Source: Photobacterium damselae (GTDB lineage: Bacteria; Pseudomonadota; Gammaproteobacteria; Enterobacterales; Vibrionaceae). From it: DNA of 64,000 nucleotides. The translations under genes and the position numbers were made by a program. Position 1 is the stretch's first letter; each line of letters starts with the position of its first letter. Of this stretch, positions 28,201 to 36,124 are shown one piece after another. The stretch lies in assembly GCF_003026815.1 (NCBI RefSeq), contig NZ_PYOG01000009.1:91189-155188 (forward strand), written 5' to 3'. The notes beneath the pieces were generated by a model. That model worked only from the letters and a program-made list of their open reading frames with translations, ran no database searches and had not been told where the DNA came from.

Positions 28201-29265
28201 GATGAGATAATCAAAAAGCACTCTGGCAACTGGGAAAAAATGATCTTAGAGCTGAGTGCTTTGCGAGATGAAATCGACGCGGGACGCGGGCCCAACGCCA
28301 AAGTATCGGATCCGTTCTTTGATTTGATTGTCAGCATTGCATTCCCAGAAGGCGAGCCTGTTAAGCCTCTGGACAAGGTGAAAGCCTGTGTCGATGCCAT
28401 TATGGAAGAGCTAGGTGAGAATATCAGTAGCCTAGACTTCTGGGAGCGTGAAGACCTTGTGTCTGAGCTGAGAGGGCGCATCAAAAAACGCTTTATACTC
28501 AGTAAAGTACCGCAACTGAAAGAAGCGCGTGAAAAATTAACGATTGAGGTGGTGGCGCTGGCGCGTAGACGGGAGCTATTGATTCTGTCCGATCAGGCGC
28601 TGAACCAACGTATCGATGAAATTATCGAAAAGCTCCGCGCGATTGATCCTGACGCCTTGCAAAAACAAATCAGCGAACAACCTGATCTCTCCATGCTGAA
28701 ATATGACTTGGATGGTGTTGATTTATACCTAGCTCAAGAGTTGGAGCAATATGAGAGTTTCTATGAGCTAGGTCTGATCAAGGTAGCAACTGATATTAAC
28801 TATGTTGAAGAGGCAGAGCACCAATCTTCGTTGCCGTATGAAGTCAGGAAGCAGTTCTTGCTTAATGCTGAAGATGTTCGAGAAGCTCTTGCCGATATAA
28901 TTTTATCAATACAATCAGAGCTAACTTTCCCAGAGTTAGAACATCAGCCGATCATAGCATTAAAAGAAACTGCCAAGGGAAGCTTGTTTATAACGGTTGT
29001 TATAGGGTTAATGACCAGTTTAATCTATGACGTCATGAAAACAACAGCCCTAAAGGGGCGTCAACCAATAAAGAATATTTTTTCCAAAAGTGAGCGTGTT
29101 AAAACTGAGTTACCTGCGTTGGTTGAACGAAATCGCGCAGAGCGAGGGCTTGAGGAATCAAGTTATGGGATTTCTTATACAGAAGAAAAAAATCTAGTTG
29201 ATGATGCACTAAAGCAATTGCGTGAACGCAATTCACCAAATCAAGATAAGAAAAAATATCACTAA
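25279..29265 (+). CDS. hsdR: Type I restriction endonuclease/translocase subunit with C-terminal extension
   Basis: The ATP-driven translocase and nuclease of the system. The nuclease core is RPDIVLF...VVIECK, with Asp150, Glu164 and Lys166. The superfamily 2 motor shows GSGKS (324-328), DEAH (464-467), AFTGTP and QTIARVNRT. All catalytic residues are present. It is 1328 residues against ~1000-1170 for usual HsdR proteins. The extra part, from about 1148, contains an unrecognised domain with a hydrophobic stretch GSLFITVVIGLMTSLIY at ~1234-1250 and a charged tail. Its stop overlaps the peptidase start by one base. Confidence 0.93.
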   Translation: MSEYQLVEKPLLNQLKSMGWDVTDLGQGVPTDPTTSFRSSFREVILKDIFKAAVHRINTTDDSKPWLTDSQLDVLLDDVTDFGTHKLLAANEEFIGRLHKWQLDRNELTGEEDPVVKLIDFDNWDNNTFTAINQFRVDTPGLGKEHIRPDIVLFVNGLPLVVIECKEQSQHCCNPMAAGIDQLRRYADLREPEHSKLREGEPALFFTNQLMISTYGDDCKVGTITSNEDYYFNWKTIHPDTEPYIAPEIGTHRSQEKLVQGMLHPQRLLDITRCFTLFMDTDNGPRVKVICRYQQFRAVQKIIERMEQGETGIQRSGVVWHTQGSGKSLTMVFLVRKLRRHPELKSYKVLMVNDRSDLEEQLTNTAALIGDTVVEIKSTKDAKEKLANDTSNTNMVMVHKFREQDSSFLPESVRKLLSKHLAEAKEAGDVERIEELEADFDAEIVMHRPFGVINAGEKVLILVDEAHRTQRGGKDRPSLSDNLFDAFPKSTRVAFTGTPLIADHHTYPTWKRFGVSQEKAYIDKYKLQDAVDDGATLKILYEGKTADSAIYDKAGFDTKFEDLFSDRTEEELREIRKKYGAEGDILEAEKRIEEIAEDLVKHYIRQILPAGFKAQVVCSSKQAAIHYQTYIEKALAKEIERYKKQSEQCIDKAWLERLEFLKTAVVISSDDTNEAASFTYARKQAKELKAVESFKKKFDHSKPNTGVAFLIVCDMLLTGFDAPIEQVMYLDKKLREHNLLQTIARVNRTAKEKQRGYIVDYIGLAHHLRDALSMYSQDDQEDILESLQNIDSEVPVLESRYRRLLQLFTELKVHNIEAFVNQKLSIDEHYQVQLQAIAVLEDPRQRDSFNVFLKKFLQSMDIIMPNSLADPYKTPMYQFVHIQAKARQRYQDDSMSFQGVGAKIRHLVNEHLISLGINPKIKPIDLFSDAFMTHMGKEPDLQAQASEMEHAIRKHCKVNADDDPVFHKKMSEKLDEIIKKHSGNWEKMILELSALRDEIDAGRGPNAKVSDPFFDLIVSIAFPEGEPVKPLDKVKACVDAIMEELGENISSLDFWEREDLVSELRGRIKKRFILSKVPQLKEAREKLTIEVVALARRRELLILSDQALNQRIDEIIEKLRAIDPDALQKQISEQPDLSMLKYDLDGVDLYLAQELEQYESFYELGLIKVATDINYVEEAEHQSSLPYEVRKQFLLNAEDVREALADIILSIQSELTFPELEHQPIIALKETAKGSLFITVVIGLMTSLIYDVMKTTALKGRQPIKNIFSKSERVKTELPALVERNRAERGLEESSYGISYTEEKNLVDDALKQLRERNSPNQDKKKYH

Positions 29266-29945
29266 TGCAATACAAAGATATCAAATACAGCTTGAAACAA
29301 AGCAAGAGAAAGACTACTAGCATTCTTATCGAACGGGATGGGAGTGTGACTGTGCTTGCGCCTGAAAGTTACGATATCGAAAAAGTAGAGAGCATCGTTG
29401 AGGAAAAACGCAGTTGGATTTATCGCAACCTTGCAGAGTGGGAAGATCTTAACCGTACCAAAGTCGAACGTGAGTTCGTGAGCGGTGAAGGCTTCCCCTA
29501 TCTGGGTCGCAATTATCGATTAAAGCTGGTGGACGAGCAGAAAGAAGACTTGATCCTGAAAAATGGTTACTTCCTCATGCGTCGTGATAAAACGGGATAC
29601 GGTAGCGAGCTATTCAAGCACTTCTATCGCACCAAAGGATTATCTCGTATTAGCAAAAGAGTAGAGCATTTCGCCCCAAAGCTAGGAGTGGATTATCGTG
29701 CAATCCGTGTAATGGATCTTCAACACCACTGGGCTTCCTGCTCACCGAAAGGCGACCTCAACTTTCATTGGCGTTGCCTGATGGCACCACTCGTAGTTCT
29801 GGATTACATTGTGGTTCATGAACTAGCACACCGCATTGAACCAAATCATAGCGCCGCTTTTTGGAATATCGTCGATAAAATTATGCCTGACTATCAAAAA
29901 CATGTTTCTTGGTTGAAGCATAATGGTGCAGGGCTGGATCTTTGA
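29265..29945 (+). CDS. YgjP-like M48/DUF45 zinc metallopeptidase
   Basis: A 226-residue protein with the zinc motif HELAH in VVHELAHRIEPNHSAAFW, the downstream His of the same block and the HWASCSPKGDLNFHW signature of the YgjP/WLM-related family. It is translationally coupled to hsdR (TAATG), a position that this family often takes in type I operons. Members are suspected of removing protein-DNA adducts or of controlling HsdR by proteolysis; the role here is inferred. Confidence 0.85.
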   Translation: MQYKDIKYSLKQSKRKTTSILIERDGSVTVLAPESYDIEKVESIVEEKRSWIYRNLAEWEDLNRTKVEREFVSGEGFPYLGRNYRLKLVDEQKEDLILKNGYFLMRRDKTGYGSELFKHFYRTKGLSRISKRVEHFAPKLGVDYRAIRVMDLQHHWASCSPKGDLNFHWRCLMAPLVVLDYIVVHELAHRIEPNHSAAFWNIVDKIMPDYQKHVSWLKHNGAGLDL

Positions 29946-30043
29946 ATAGAACTGCTTAGTTCTTAACGACAACGAAAGGTACTAAGCATGCGAATCGTTT
30001 TTTATTTACAACGTTGAGCAATATTAGATGATGGAAAATTAAA

Positions 30044-31567
30044 ATGAATATTATTATCGTACCAAGAGAACAAAAAGTTCCTTCTACGGGTATAAACACT
30101 GCTTATTTGCATGTTGACCGATGGAATGATTTTTCATTCGTCACTATGTTCTTCCTTACGGTCTTTGATGAGAAGGGGGGAGGGCATGACATCGGTCAGG
30201 TCAAAATAGGGTTTAAAGGACAAACTACAGAAAAATCCACTTATGGCACATTGAGTTCGTTATTTCATGCGCTACCCGACGGCTATTTTTCTGTAGGTCA
30301 AGATGTCGAATACTATAAAAATATTGCCCAACTCTCTGAATTTACAAGGGAGGCCTTGCTCAACGGACTAAAAGATATTGCTTTTGATTCTAGCCTTATT
30401 GAACTAGTTCAGGATGAGGATGTTTTTCGTACATCTTTACTTAGAGATGTGAGCTTGTCTGTTATCAAAGGACAGTTTTCTAGGGTATTGGATGGAAGCA
30501 GCCCGCTGACCGATTTTGAGTTTAAATTTGTCAGACCGGTGCAAGATAAAATGTCCGGTATTGAATTGAAATTTAGTGTGAAAGTTGGAGATAAGCCCAC
30601 ATCGAATATTCATGCGATTATAGGTCGCAATGGTGTCGGGAAAACAACGCTTCTCAATGGAATGATTGATGCGGTGACCAGCAAAGGGCAGTCAGTTGCA
30701 AAATTTTATGATGTTGAGGGTTGGCGTAACAACCCTATTGACACAGACTATTTCAGTAGCCTTGTATCAGTCTCATTTAGCGCATTTGATCCCTTCTCCC
30801 CTCCTAGCGAACAACCAGACCCTTCGAAAGGTACCTGCTATTTTTACATAGGCTTAAAAAATGGGGATGATTCTCTTAAGGGTTTGAATGATATACATGA
30901 AGATTTCCTTCACGCGTTAAAAGCTTGTCTAAATCAAGCTCCGAAGAAAGGGCGATGGCTCAAAGCGATTGATACGTTGGAGTCTGATGAAAATTTTGCA
31001 GGTATGGGGCTAAAAGAACTCGCTGAATATTCGGGGGAAGTACTTACAAGCAAGGCTCGAAAACGTATCAAAAAAATGAGCTCCGGCCATGCAGTGGTAT
31101 TGCTAACTATTACTCGATTGGTCGCTACGGTGGAAGAAAAAACACTAGTGTTGATTGATGAACCGGAAAGTCATCTTCATCCGCCGCTATTGTCTGCCTT
31201 TGTTCGTGCACTATCCGATTTACTTTTGGACCGTAATGGGGTGGCGATCATCGCGACTCATTCTCCAGTTGTACTCCAAGAAGTGCCTAGAAGATGTGTT
31301 TGGAAGATAAATCGTTCGGGATTGGAAACCAAGCCGCTGAGACCTTCAATTGAGACGTTTGGAGAGAATGTTGGAATATTGACGCGAGAAGTGTTTGGCC
31401 TTGAAGTAGTAAAATCCGGTTTTCATGACTTATTGGTAAAATCAGTTGAAGCAGGGGGAACATATGAATCTATTGTTGAAGATTATCGTGATCAGCTTGG
31501 TATTGAGGCAAGAGCACTCCTCAAAGCTCTAGTTGTAAATCGTGATAGGAGCAAGGACGAATGTTAA
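30044..31567 (+). CDS. AAA/ABC-type ATPase, PtuA-like (Septu-type defence)
   Basis: A 507-residue ATPase of the overcoming-lysogenisation-defect/SMC-like ABC group. About 185 residues come first. Then Walker A GRNGVGKTT (194-202), a short signature MSSGH (345-349), Walker B LVLIDEPE (368-375) and an H-loop THSP (405-408). It overlaps the HNH gene by seven bases. An ATPase plus HNH nuclease in this order is the make-up of Septu (PtuA-PtuB) anti-phage systems, where the ATPase senses infection and the nuclease acts. The assignment to Septu is by arrangement and motifs, not by search. Confidence 0.7.
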   Translation: MNIIIVPREQKVPSTGINTAYLHVDRWNDFSFVTMFFLTVFDEKGGGHDIGQVKIGFKGQTTEKSTYGTLSSLFHALPDGYFSVGQDVEYYKNIAQLSEFTREALLNGLKDIAFDSSLIELVQDEDVFRTSLLRDVSLSVIKGQFSRVLDGSSPLTDFEFKFVRPVQDKMSGIELKFSVKVGDKPTSNIHAIIGRNGVGKTTLLNGMIDAVTSKGQSVAKFYDVEGWRNNPIDTDYFSSLVSVSFSAFDPFSPPSEQPDPSKGTCYFYIGLKNGDDSLKGLNDIHEDFLHALKACLNQAPKKGRWLKAIDTLESDENFAGMGLKELAEYSGEVLTSKARKRIKKMSSGHAVVLLTITRLVATVEEKTLVLIDEPESHLHPPLLSAFVRALSDLLLDRNGVAIIATHSPVVLQEVPRRCVWKINRSGLETKPLRPSIETFGENVGILTREVFGLEVVKSGFHDLLVKSVEAGGTYESIVEDYRDQLGIEARALLKALVVNRDRSKDEC

Positions 31568-32415
31568 AGCTAAAACGCCCTGTTAGTTCTTATCCGGAAA
31601 TGCTAAGTCTTTGTCGCAGCGGAATTACCGGCAATGTAGGGTTACGGCAAAACGTAACTGATGTATCCCGTTTATTAGAACAAAAGGCTGAGGAATATGA
31701 AGCATCAGCGACAACAGGTGAACTATATACGATTGATCCACTTCCTCGTCCACAAGACGACCCTGTAGTAATTGGTTGCTTAAAAAAGTCGGACTTAGTT
31801 AAGCTCTATGACTATTATGTTGTAGGTAAAAGGAAACCAGCAAGGGCGGTATATGATGCGCTAATGGTTGCGGCCAACGATAAGTGCCCGTTCTGTGGTG
31901 GAATTGGACGTCCAAGGAACTTAGATCATTACTTACCTAAAGCTCATTATCCTCAGTTTTCTATAGTGCCGGTGAACCTCGTTCCTTCGTGCCGCGACTG
32001 TAATATGGATGGAAAAGGTCAGGCATTTGCGTCTGCCGAGAAAGAGCAAGTTTTGCAACCGTATTTAGATGATGATAGATTTTTCAACGAACAATGGTTG
32101 TATGCTCGTTATCACCCCGGAGAGAATGATGAGCCAGGTGTAATTGAATACTTTGTTTCGCCTCCTGAATATTGGGAGGACGACCAAAAAAAACGCGTTG
32201 ATAAGCATTTTAAAGATTTTGATTTGGCTTTAAGGTTCTCAAAAGAAGCAGGGCCAAGGCTTGTATCACTGATGGCTCAGTACAATGCATTGCTAGTTGC
32301 TCCGGTTGATAAGGAGACTAGTAAAAACATCATTTTTCAAACCGTCATAGATGCGTCGTCTTTTATTAACCATTGGGAAAGAGTGATGTGTTTAGCTTTG
32401 ATGGATACATTGTAA
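31561..32415 (+). CDS. HNH endonuclease, PtuB-like (Septu-type defence)
   Basis: A 284-residue protein with a zinc-supported HNH/beta-beta-alpha-metal site. Cys109-x2-Cys112, then LDHYLPKAHYPQFSIVPVNL (D122, H123, N139) and Cys144-x2-Cys147-N. This is the DHYLPK...NLVP-C-x2-CN form seen in nucleases paired with AAA ATPases. N- and C-terminal parts are helical and probably bind the ATPase. All active-site residues are present. Confidence 0.72.
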   Translation: MLKLKRPVSSYPEMLSLCRSGITGNVGLRQNVTDVSRLLEQKAEEYEASATTGELYTIDPLPRPQDDPVVIGCLKKSDLVKLYDYYVVGKRKPARAVYDALMVAANDKCPFCGGIGRPRNLDHYLPKAHYPQFSIVPVNLVPSCRDCNMDGKGQAFASAEKEQVLQPYLDDDRFFNEQWLYARYHPGENDEPGVIEYFVSPPEYWEDDQKKRVDKHFKDFDLALRFSKEAGPRLVSLMAQYNALLVAPVDKETSKNIIFQTVIDASSFINHWERVMCLALMDTL

Positions 32416-32446
32416 GCTGGTTCTGAATATTTAAAGCCTGAAGCGC

Positions 32447-32474
32447 ACCTAAGATGATGCGCTCCATCTTAGGT
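32447..32474 (+). terminator. Hairpin after the Septu-like pair
   Basis: ACCTAAGATG pairs perfectly with CATCTTAGGT over an 8-base loop, 32 bases after the HNH stop. The U-tract is poor. It lies between this gene and the integrase remnant and may serve both strands. Confidence 0.55.
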
Positions 32475-32482
32475 TATGAATA

Positions 32483-32832
32483 TTAAACTATCTTAAGTTG
32501 TTTGGTCCCTGTCACAGAGAGGCTGCCTTTGGCGGCCTCTTCTATATGCCCGCTCCACCAAATCATCATTGGTATACATCTTTCCAAATAATCAGTGCGG
32601 TTATAAGCACTCCGCACTTGGTTATCATCAACGTGTGCCAATGCAGCCTCAATCAAATCTGACTCAAAGCCTTGTTCATTGAGCGTGGTACTCGCAAGCG
32701 AGCGTAGGCCATGACTAACCAGTTTTATCTAACCTCTATTATTTTCAAGTCCATATTGGTTGCCTGATGATTACAGTCTTTTTAGGATATTGTTCAGTAG
32801 GAGATATGAACTCTTTATGGCTGCTAACAGGA
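32483..32832 (-). pseudogene. C-terminal remnant of a second P4-type integrase
   Basis: Read on the minus strand, the last 80 or so codons match the intact integrase at 34699 very closely: LVSHGLRSLASTTLNEQGF, the AALAHVDDN block, the catalytic Tyr in SAYNRTDYLER and the KQLKIV end with its own TAA. Upstream of LVSHG the homology continues at DNA level to about 32832 but with frameshifts and stops. The N-terminal two thirds are gone. It marks the former end of an element inside the island. Confidence 0.85.
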
Positions 32833-33096
32833 AAGCTAATTTGAATAATAAGGGCGCTGTTATTGGTAGCCAACGGTGGCCCGGGAATGAAGCTATTGTA
32901 AGTTATCTGTATAGAACGAAAAGTAACCAGGTTCGGTAATATTGGTGGATAAGTGCATACCTAAGTGGCTAAGGCTCAGTGATAAGGATGAAGTGGTAGA
33001 TCTACTCGATACTTTGAATAATGTGAACTGTTACTCTTTTCTTCGATTTAGTTTATGACACTGTATGCTTAACTAAAATCGAGGTGTATTGAAAGT
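32833..33096. other. Spacer upstream of the SIR2-like gene
   Basis: These 264 bases after the integrase remnant hold no recognisable gene. A promoter for the SIR2-like gene is expected here. Confidence 0.4.
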
Positions 33097-34545
33097 ATGA
33101 AGTTAGGCTTTTTCTTTGGAGCGGGTGCTGAAGTAGGCTATGGGCTGCCTATAGGTGGAAAATTTGCGATTGATCTGTTTCGCCAAGATGTCAGTGAACA
33201 TAAACAAGCATTGCGGGATCATTTAAGAAGCTTAGATAAATATGATCCATATGTTACTGGTTGGCTTCCGGAAAAGTATGCGACCCAACGAATTCATGCG
33301 TTTGGTAAAAACGAGTTCACAAGCCTTATTGAATCTTCAATTGAATACCGAAAGTCTGAAATCGTGCGTAGGCTTAATAACTTTGATATAGAAGCGGATA
33401 AAGCGCTAGCTGACCTTGGTATAGATAAGCAAGCAGCTATTGATAAGTTTAATGAAGAAATGGACCATGCTTTTGGTGATCAGCTGTTTTCTACAGCTGT
33501 TCAGATAAATAGTCTACTTGCTGATGAAGTTAAGTTATTTGGAAGTGAGATGTACTCGGCAATGCTGAGCATTTTGAGATCTAAAGATAATACAGCCGAC
33601 CTTCAGAGGTATGCGGGTGCTTTCTTGCAATTATTGGTTGGCGCTCATGGGCAAGAGTTAGTTCAACGACTTAATCAAGAGCTCTTTGAGGCTGCTCCTG
33701 ATGATATTCCTATTTTTGATGATGTATCAGGGATGTTCAAAGTTGAGTTCAGCCAAGCTGGGTTAAGTGCCCTAGAGTTGCTGATGGAATCGAAACGAGA
33801 GTATGACGTAGAAAATGGATCTACCTGTGACTTACTTTCTGCTTTAGCTCAACAACTTTTAGAGAATATATTCACGACTGTTCTAGATTATCAGTCTCTT
33901 ATTGATAGTCATTTCCGCTATTTATATTCTCCAAAAACCGAATGGGCTAAGTTTTCTAAAATGGTTATTTTCTTGTGGGCTACAAGAAAGTACATCAAAG
34001 ATCAATTAGATCACGTTGGGAAGTTGCCGGATAATGGCTACTATCACGATCTGAAGCGCTGTGAAGAACTTGGTATTGAAATATCAGCAATAGGAACGGC
34101 TAACTACAATAATCTTGTGGAGGCTATTGCTGAACAACTTGATTATCAAATTCCAAATGTTCATCATTTGAATGGTGGTGTATGTGATTATTATAACCCA
34201 TACAAGAACTCAGTAGTGTCTTGTCAGCATGTAGAGGATATCCCAAAGGATCAAATCTATGTTCCATTTATCTTAACTCAAAGTGGATTAAAACCGCTGA
34301 CGTCAGTTGATATGTCACGACGTTATGTGAGTCTCTTTGATCGTTATTCTGAGTGTGATGCAATAGTAGTGATTGGTTATGGTTTCAACATTGATGATAG
34401 CCATATAAATGGTTTATTTCGTCAACTGATAGAAGACAATAACAAGTCACTATATTGGATCTGTTTAAATACAGACGGTACAGCAGAAACGCAAAAGCGT
34501 ACTTTAGTTCAAAAATTGCGCATAAGTGCTGCCAATAGGGGGTAA
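33097..34545 (+). CDS. SIR2-like NAD-binding protein, C-terminus cut by an apparent frameshift
   Basis: The frame of 482 residues has a SIR2/Rossmann-like fold: the nucleotide loop FFFGAGAEVGYGLP (5-18) and, near the end, DAIVVIGYGFNIDDSHINGLF followed by KSLYWICLN. The central ~300 residues are helical and unfamiliar. Proteins of this sort in defence islands usually act as NAD+-depleting effectors. The frame ends at NRG in a run of five G. With one G fewer it continues for 38 codons (KVHVIPVTSSDGLYGDIKWL...) to a TAA at 34658-34660, completing the Rossmann sheet. So the gene is either disrupted or the G-run is a sequencing error. It sits alone between the integrase remnant and the intact integrase. 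Confidence 0.6.
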   Translation: MKLGFFFGAGAEVGYGLPIGGKFAIDLFRQDVSEHKQALRDHLRSLDKYDPYVTGWLPEKYATQRIHAFGKNEFTSLIESSIEYRKSEIVRRLNNFDIEADKALADLGIDKQAAIDKFNEEMDHAFGDQLFSTAVQINSLLADEVKLFGSEMYSAMLSILRSKDNTADLQRYAGAFLQLLVGAHGQELVQRLNQELFEAAPDDIPIFDDVSGMFKVEFSQAGLSALELLMESKREYDVENGSTCDLLSALAQQLLENIFTTVLDYQSLIDSHFRYLYSPKTEWAKFSKMVIFLWATRKYIKDQLDHVGKLPDNGYYHDLKRCEELGIEISAIGTANYNNLVEAIAEQLDYQIPNVHHLNGGVCDYYNPYKNSVVSCQHVEDIPKDQIYVPFILTQSGLKPLTSVDMSRRYVSLFDRYSECDAIVVIGYGFNIDDSHINGLFRQLIEDNNKSLYWICLNTDGTAETQKRTLVQKLRISAANRG

Positions 34546-34661
34546 AGTTCATGTCATTCCTGTAACGTCTTCTGATGGCTTGTATGGTGATATTAAATGG
34601 TTGGGGAAAATAACCGACTCAGCTGACTTGATTATCAGGCGTTTCAGTGTGAATAAATAAA

Positions 34662-34687
34662 GGTGAAGGGGGATATTCCCCTTCACC
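34662..34687. terminator. Bidirectional terminator between the SIR2-like gene and integrase
   Basis: GGTGAAGGGG pairs perfectly with CCCCTTCACC over a 6-base loop. It begins one base after the TAA at 34658-34660 of the shifted frame. That position supports the idea that the native SIR2-like gene ends there. Confidence 0.75.
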
Positions 34688-34698
34688 AGCTTTGATTT

Positions 34699-35940
34699 TT
34701 ATCCGATTACTTTCAATTGCTTAGTGCCTGTTACAGAGAGGCTCCCCTGGGTAGCCTCTTCTATATGTCGGCTCCACCAAATCATCATAGGTATACGTCT
34801 CTCCAGATAATCAGTACGGTTGTATGCGCTGCGTACTTGGTTATCATCAACGTGTGCCAATGCTGCCTCAATTAAATCCGCTTCAAAACCTTGCTCATTT
34901 AGTGTAGTGCTGGCAAGTGACCGCAAACCATGACTTACCAATCTTCCTGCAAATCCCATACGTTTAAGAGCCATATTAGCCGTTTGGCTATTACATGGCT
35001 TTTTAGGATCTCTATCTGAAGGAAAGACAAATTCTCTATGTCCACTAATTGGTTGCATCGTTTCAAGTAGTAAGAGTGCTTGTTCTGTCAAAGGAATACG
35101 GTGTTCTCTGCGTTTCTTCATGCGTTCGGGCGGGATTGTCCAGATCTTAGACTCTAAATCTATCTCCTCCCAACGGGTACTAGAAGCTTCTGCTGGGCGT
35201 GTCATAGTGTGAAGTTGCCATTCTATTAAACAACGTGTCGTTCGCTTAATAGAAGCGTTAGCAATTGCATTGATGAGCTCTGGAAGCTCATCAGGTTTTA
35301 GTGATGCCATGTTTTCTTTTTTCGGTTTCTTAAAAGCGGCTTTAATACCACTTAAAGGATTAGAAATTACTAATCCGCAGTTAACCGAATAGTTCATGAT
35401 TTCGTTAAGACGTTGAGTTAAACGCTTTACGGTCTCTAAACTGCCTTTTGCTTCAATAGGACGCAAAATAGCAATGATCATTGGGGCTGTGATTTGAGAG
35501 ATAGGGTAGTTAGCAATTTGAGGAAATATGTGCTTTTCTAGTGAACGCCAGATATCTTCCGCATAGTTCGGTGTAATAGTCTCTTTCTTTAATTCAAACC
35601 ATTGAGTTGACACGTTGATAAGTGTGTGCTTACTTACTTTTTGTTCTTCAATTTTTTGTTGCTCACGATAGTCTTTAGGGTCAATACCTTGAGTAACAAG
35701 AGATCGAGCATCCATTGTGAGTTTTCGAGCTTGAGCTAAAGAGAGTTCAGGAAAGGCACCTAACCCCATATTGATTCGTTTTTTAGTAATAGGGTGGCGG
35801 TAGTTGAAGTTCCACAGGCGAGAGCCGTTAGTACGGATTCGGAGTTGTAATCCGTCACCATCAGAGAGTACATAATCTTTCTCTTTTGGTTTGGCGTGTT
35901 CAATTTGCTTTTGGTTGAGTCGTACTGCCTTAGTACCCAT
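34699..35940 (-). CDS. int: P4-type tyrosine integrase
   Basis: A 413-residue site-specific recombinase. The N-terminal arm-binding domain (DUF4102) shows LSDGDGLQLRI and FPELSLAQAR. The catalytic part has the Arg in MTRPAEASSTRWEEIDL, H-x-x-R in SHGLRSLA and the Tyr nucleophile in SAYNRTDYLERR. All catalytic residues are seen, so it should be active. It lies beside the ssrA 3' end and is read away from it, the usual place for an integrase that targets tmRNA. It probably catalyses integration and, with the AlpA-like protein, excision of the island. Confidence 0.93.
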   Translation of the reverse strand: MGTKAVRLNQKQIEHAKPKEKDYVLSDGDGLQLRIRTNGSRLWNFNYRHPITKKRINMGLGAFPELSLAQARKLTMDARSLVTQGIDPKDYREQQKIEEQKVSKHTLINVSTQWFELKKETITPNYAEDIWRSLEKHIFPQIANYPISQITAPMIIAILRPIEAKGSLETVKRLTQRLNEIMNYSVNCGLVISNPLSGIKAAFKKPKKENMASLKPDELPELINAIANASIKRTTRCLIEWQLHTMTRPAEASSTRWEEIDLESKIWTIPPERMKKRREHRIPLTEQALLLLETMQPISGHREFVFPSDRDPKKPCNSQTANMALKRMGFAGRLVSHGLRSLASTTLNEQGFEADLIEAALAHVDDNQVRSAYNRTDYLERRIPMMIWWSRHIEEATQGSLSVTGTKQLKVIG

Positions 35941-35963
35941 GATAACTAGCCTCCGTTGCTAAT

Positions 35964-36013
35964 GGTATTCCAAAATTGTACTCCAAAAAGTTTGGAATAC
36001 CACGTGGAATACC
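35964..36013. promoter_or_regulatory. Integrase arm-type repeats at the right island end
   Basis: The nonamer TGGAATACC occurs at 35993-36001 and 36005-36013, and inverted at 35964-35972. The same motif occurs at 16215-16223, with a one-base variant at 16227-16235, at the other island end. Their place between integrase and crossover site fits arm-binding sites. Confidence 0.55.
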
Positions 36014-36062
36014 AAAAGGTGTGGATGCTACTGGACAGTAATGGATACTATAGATACAAGAA

Positions 36063-36091
36063 AGCCCACTAAAACAATGTCTTAGTGGGCT
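36063..36091 (-). terminator. Terminator of ssrA
   Basis: AGCCCACTA pairs with TAGTGGGCT; on the minus strand a TTCTTGTATC tail follows. It lies 36 bases beyond the tmRNA CCA end. The same end-spacer-hairpin-TTGTATC layout is repeated in the att-like copies at 14.1 and 16.1 kb. Confidence 0.7.
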
Positions 36092-36096
36092 CTCTG

Positions 36097-36124
36097 GACG
36101 TCCTAGGACGTCTTCGTATACGAA
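36097..36124. repeat. Two adjoining perfect palindromes at the ssrA attachment site
   Basis: GACGTCCTAGGACGTC (36097-36112) and TTCGTATACGAA (36113-36124) are both perfect palindromes, touching each other and ending three bases from the tmRNA CCA. They separate the tmRNA end from its terminator and are absent from the two remnant copies. Confidence 0.7.
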
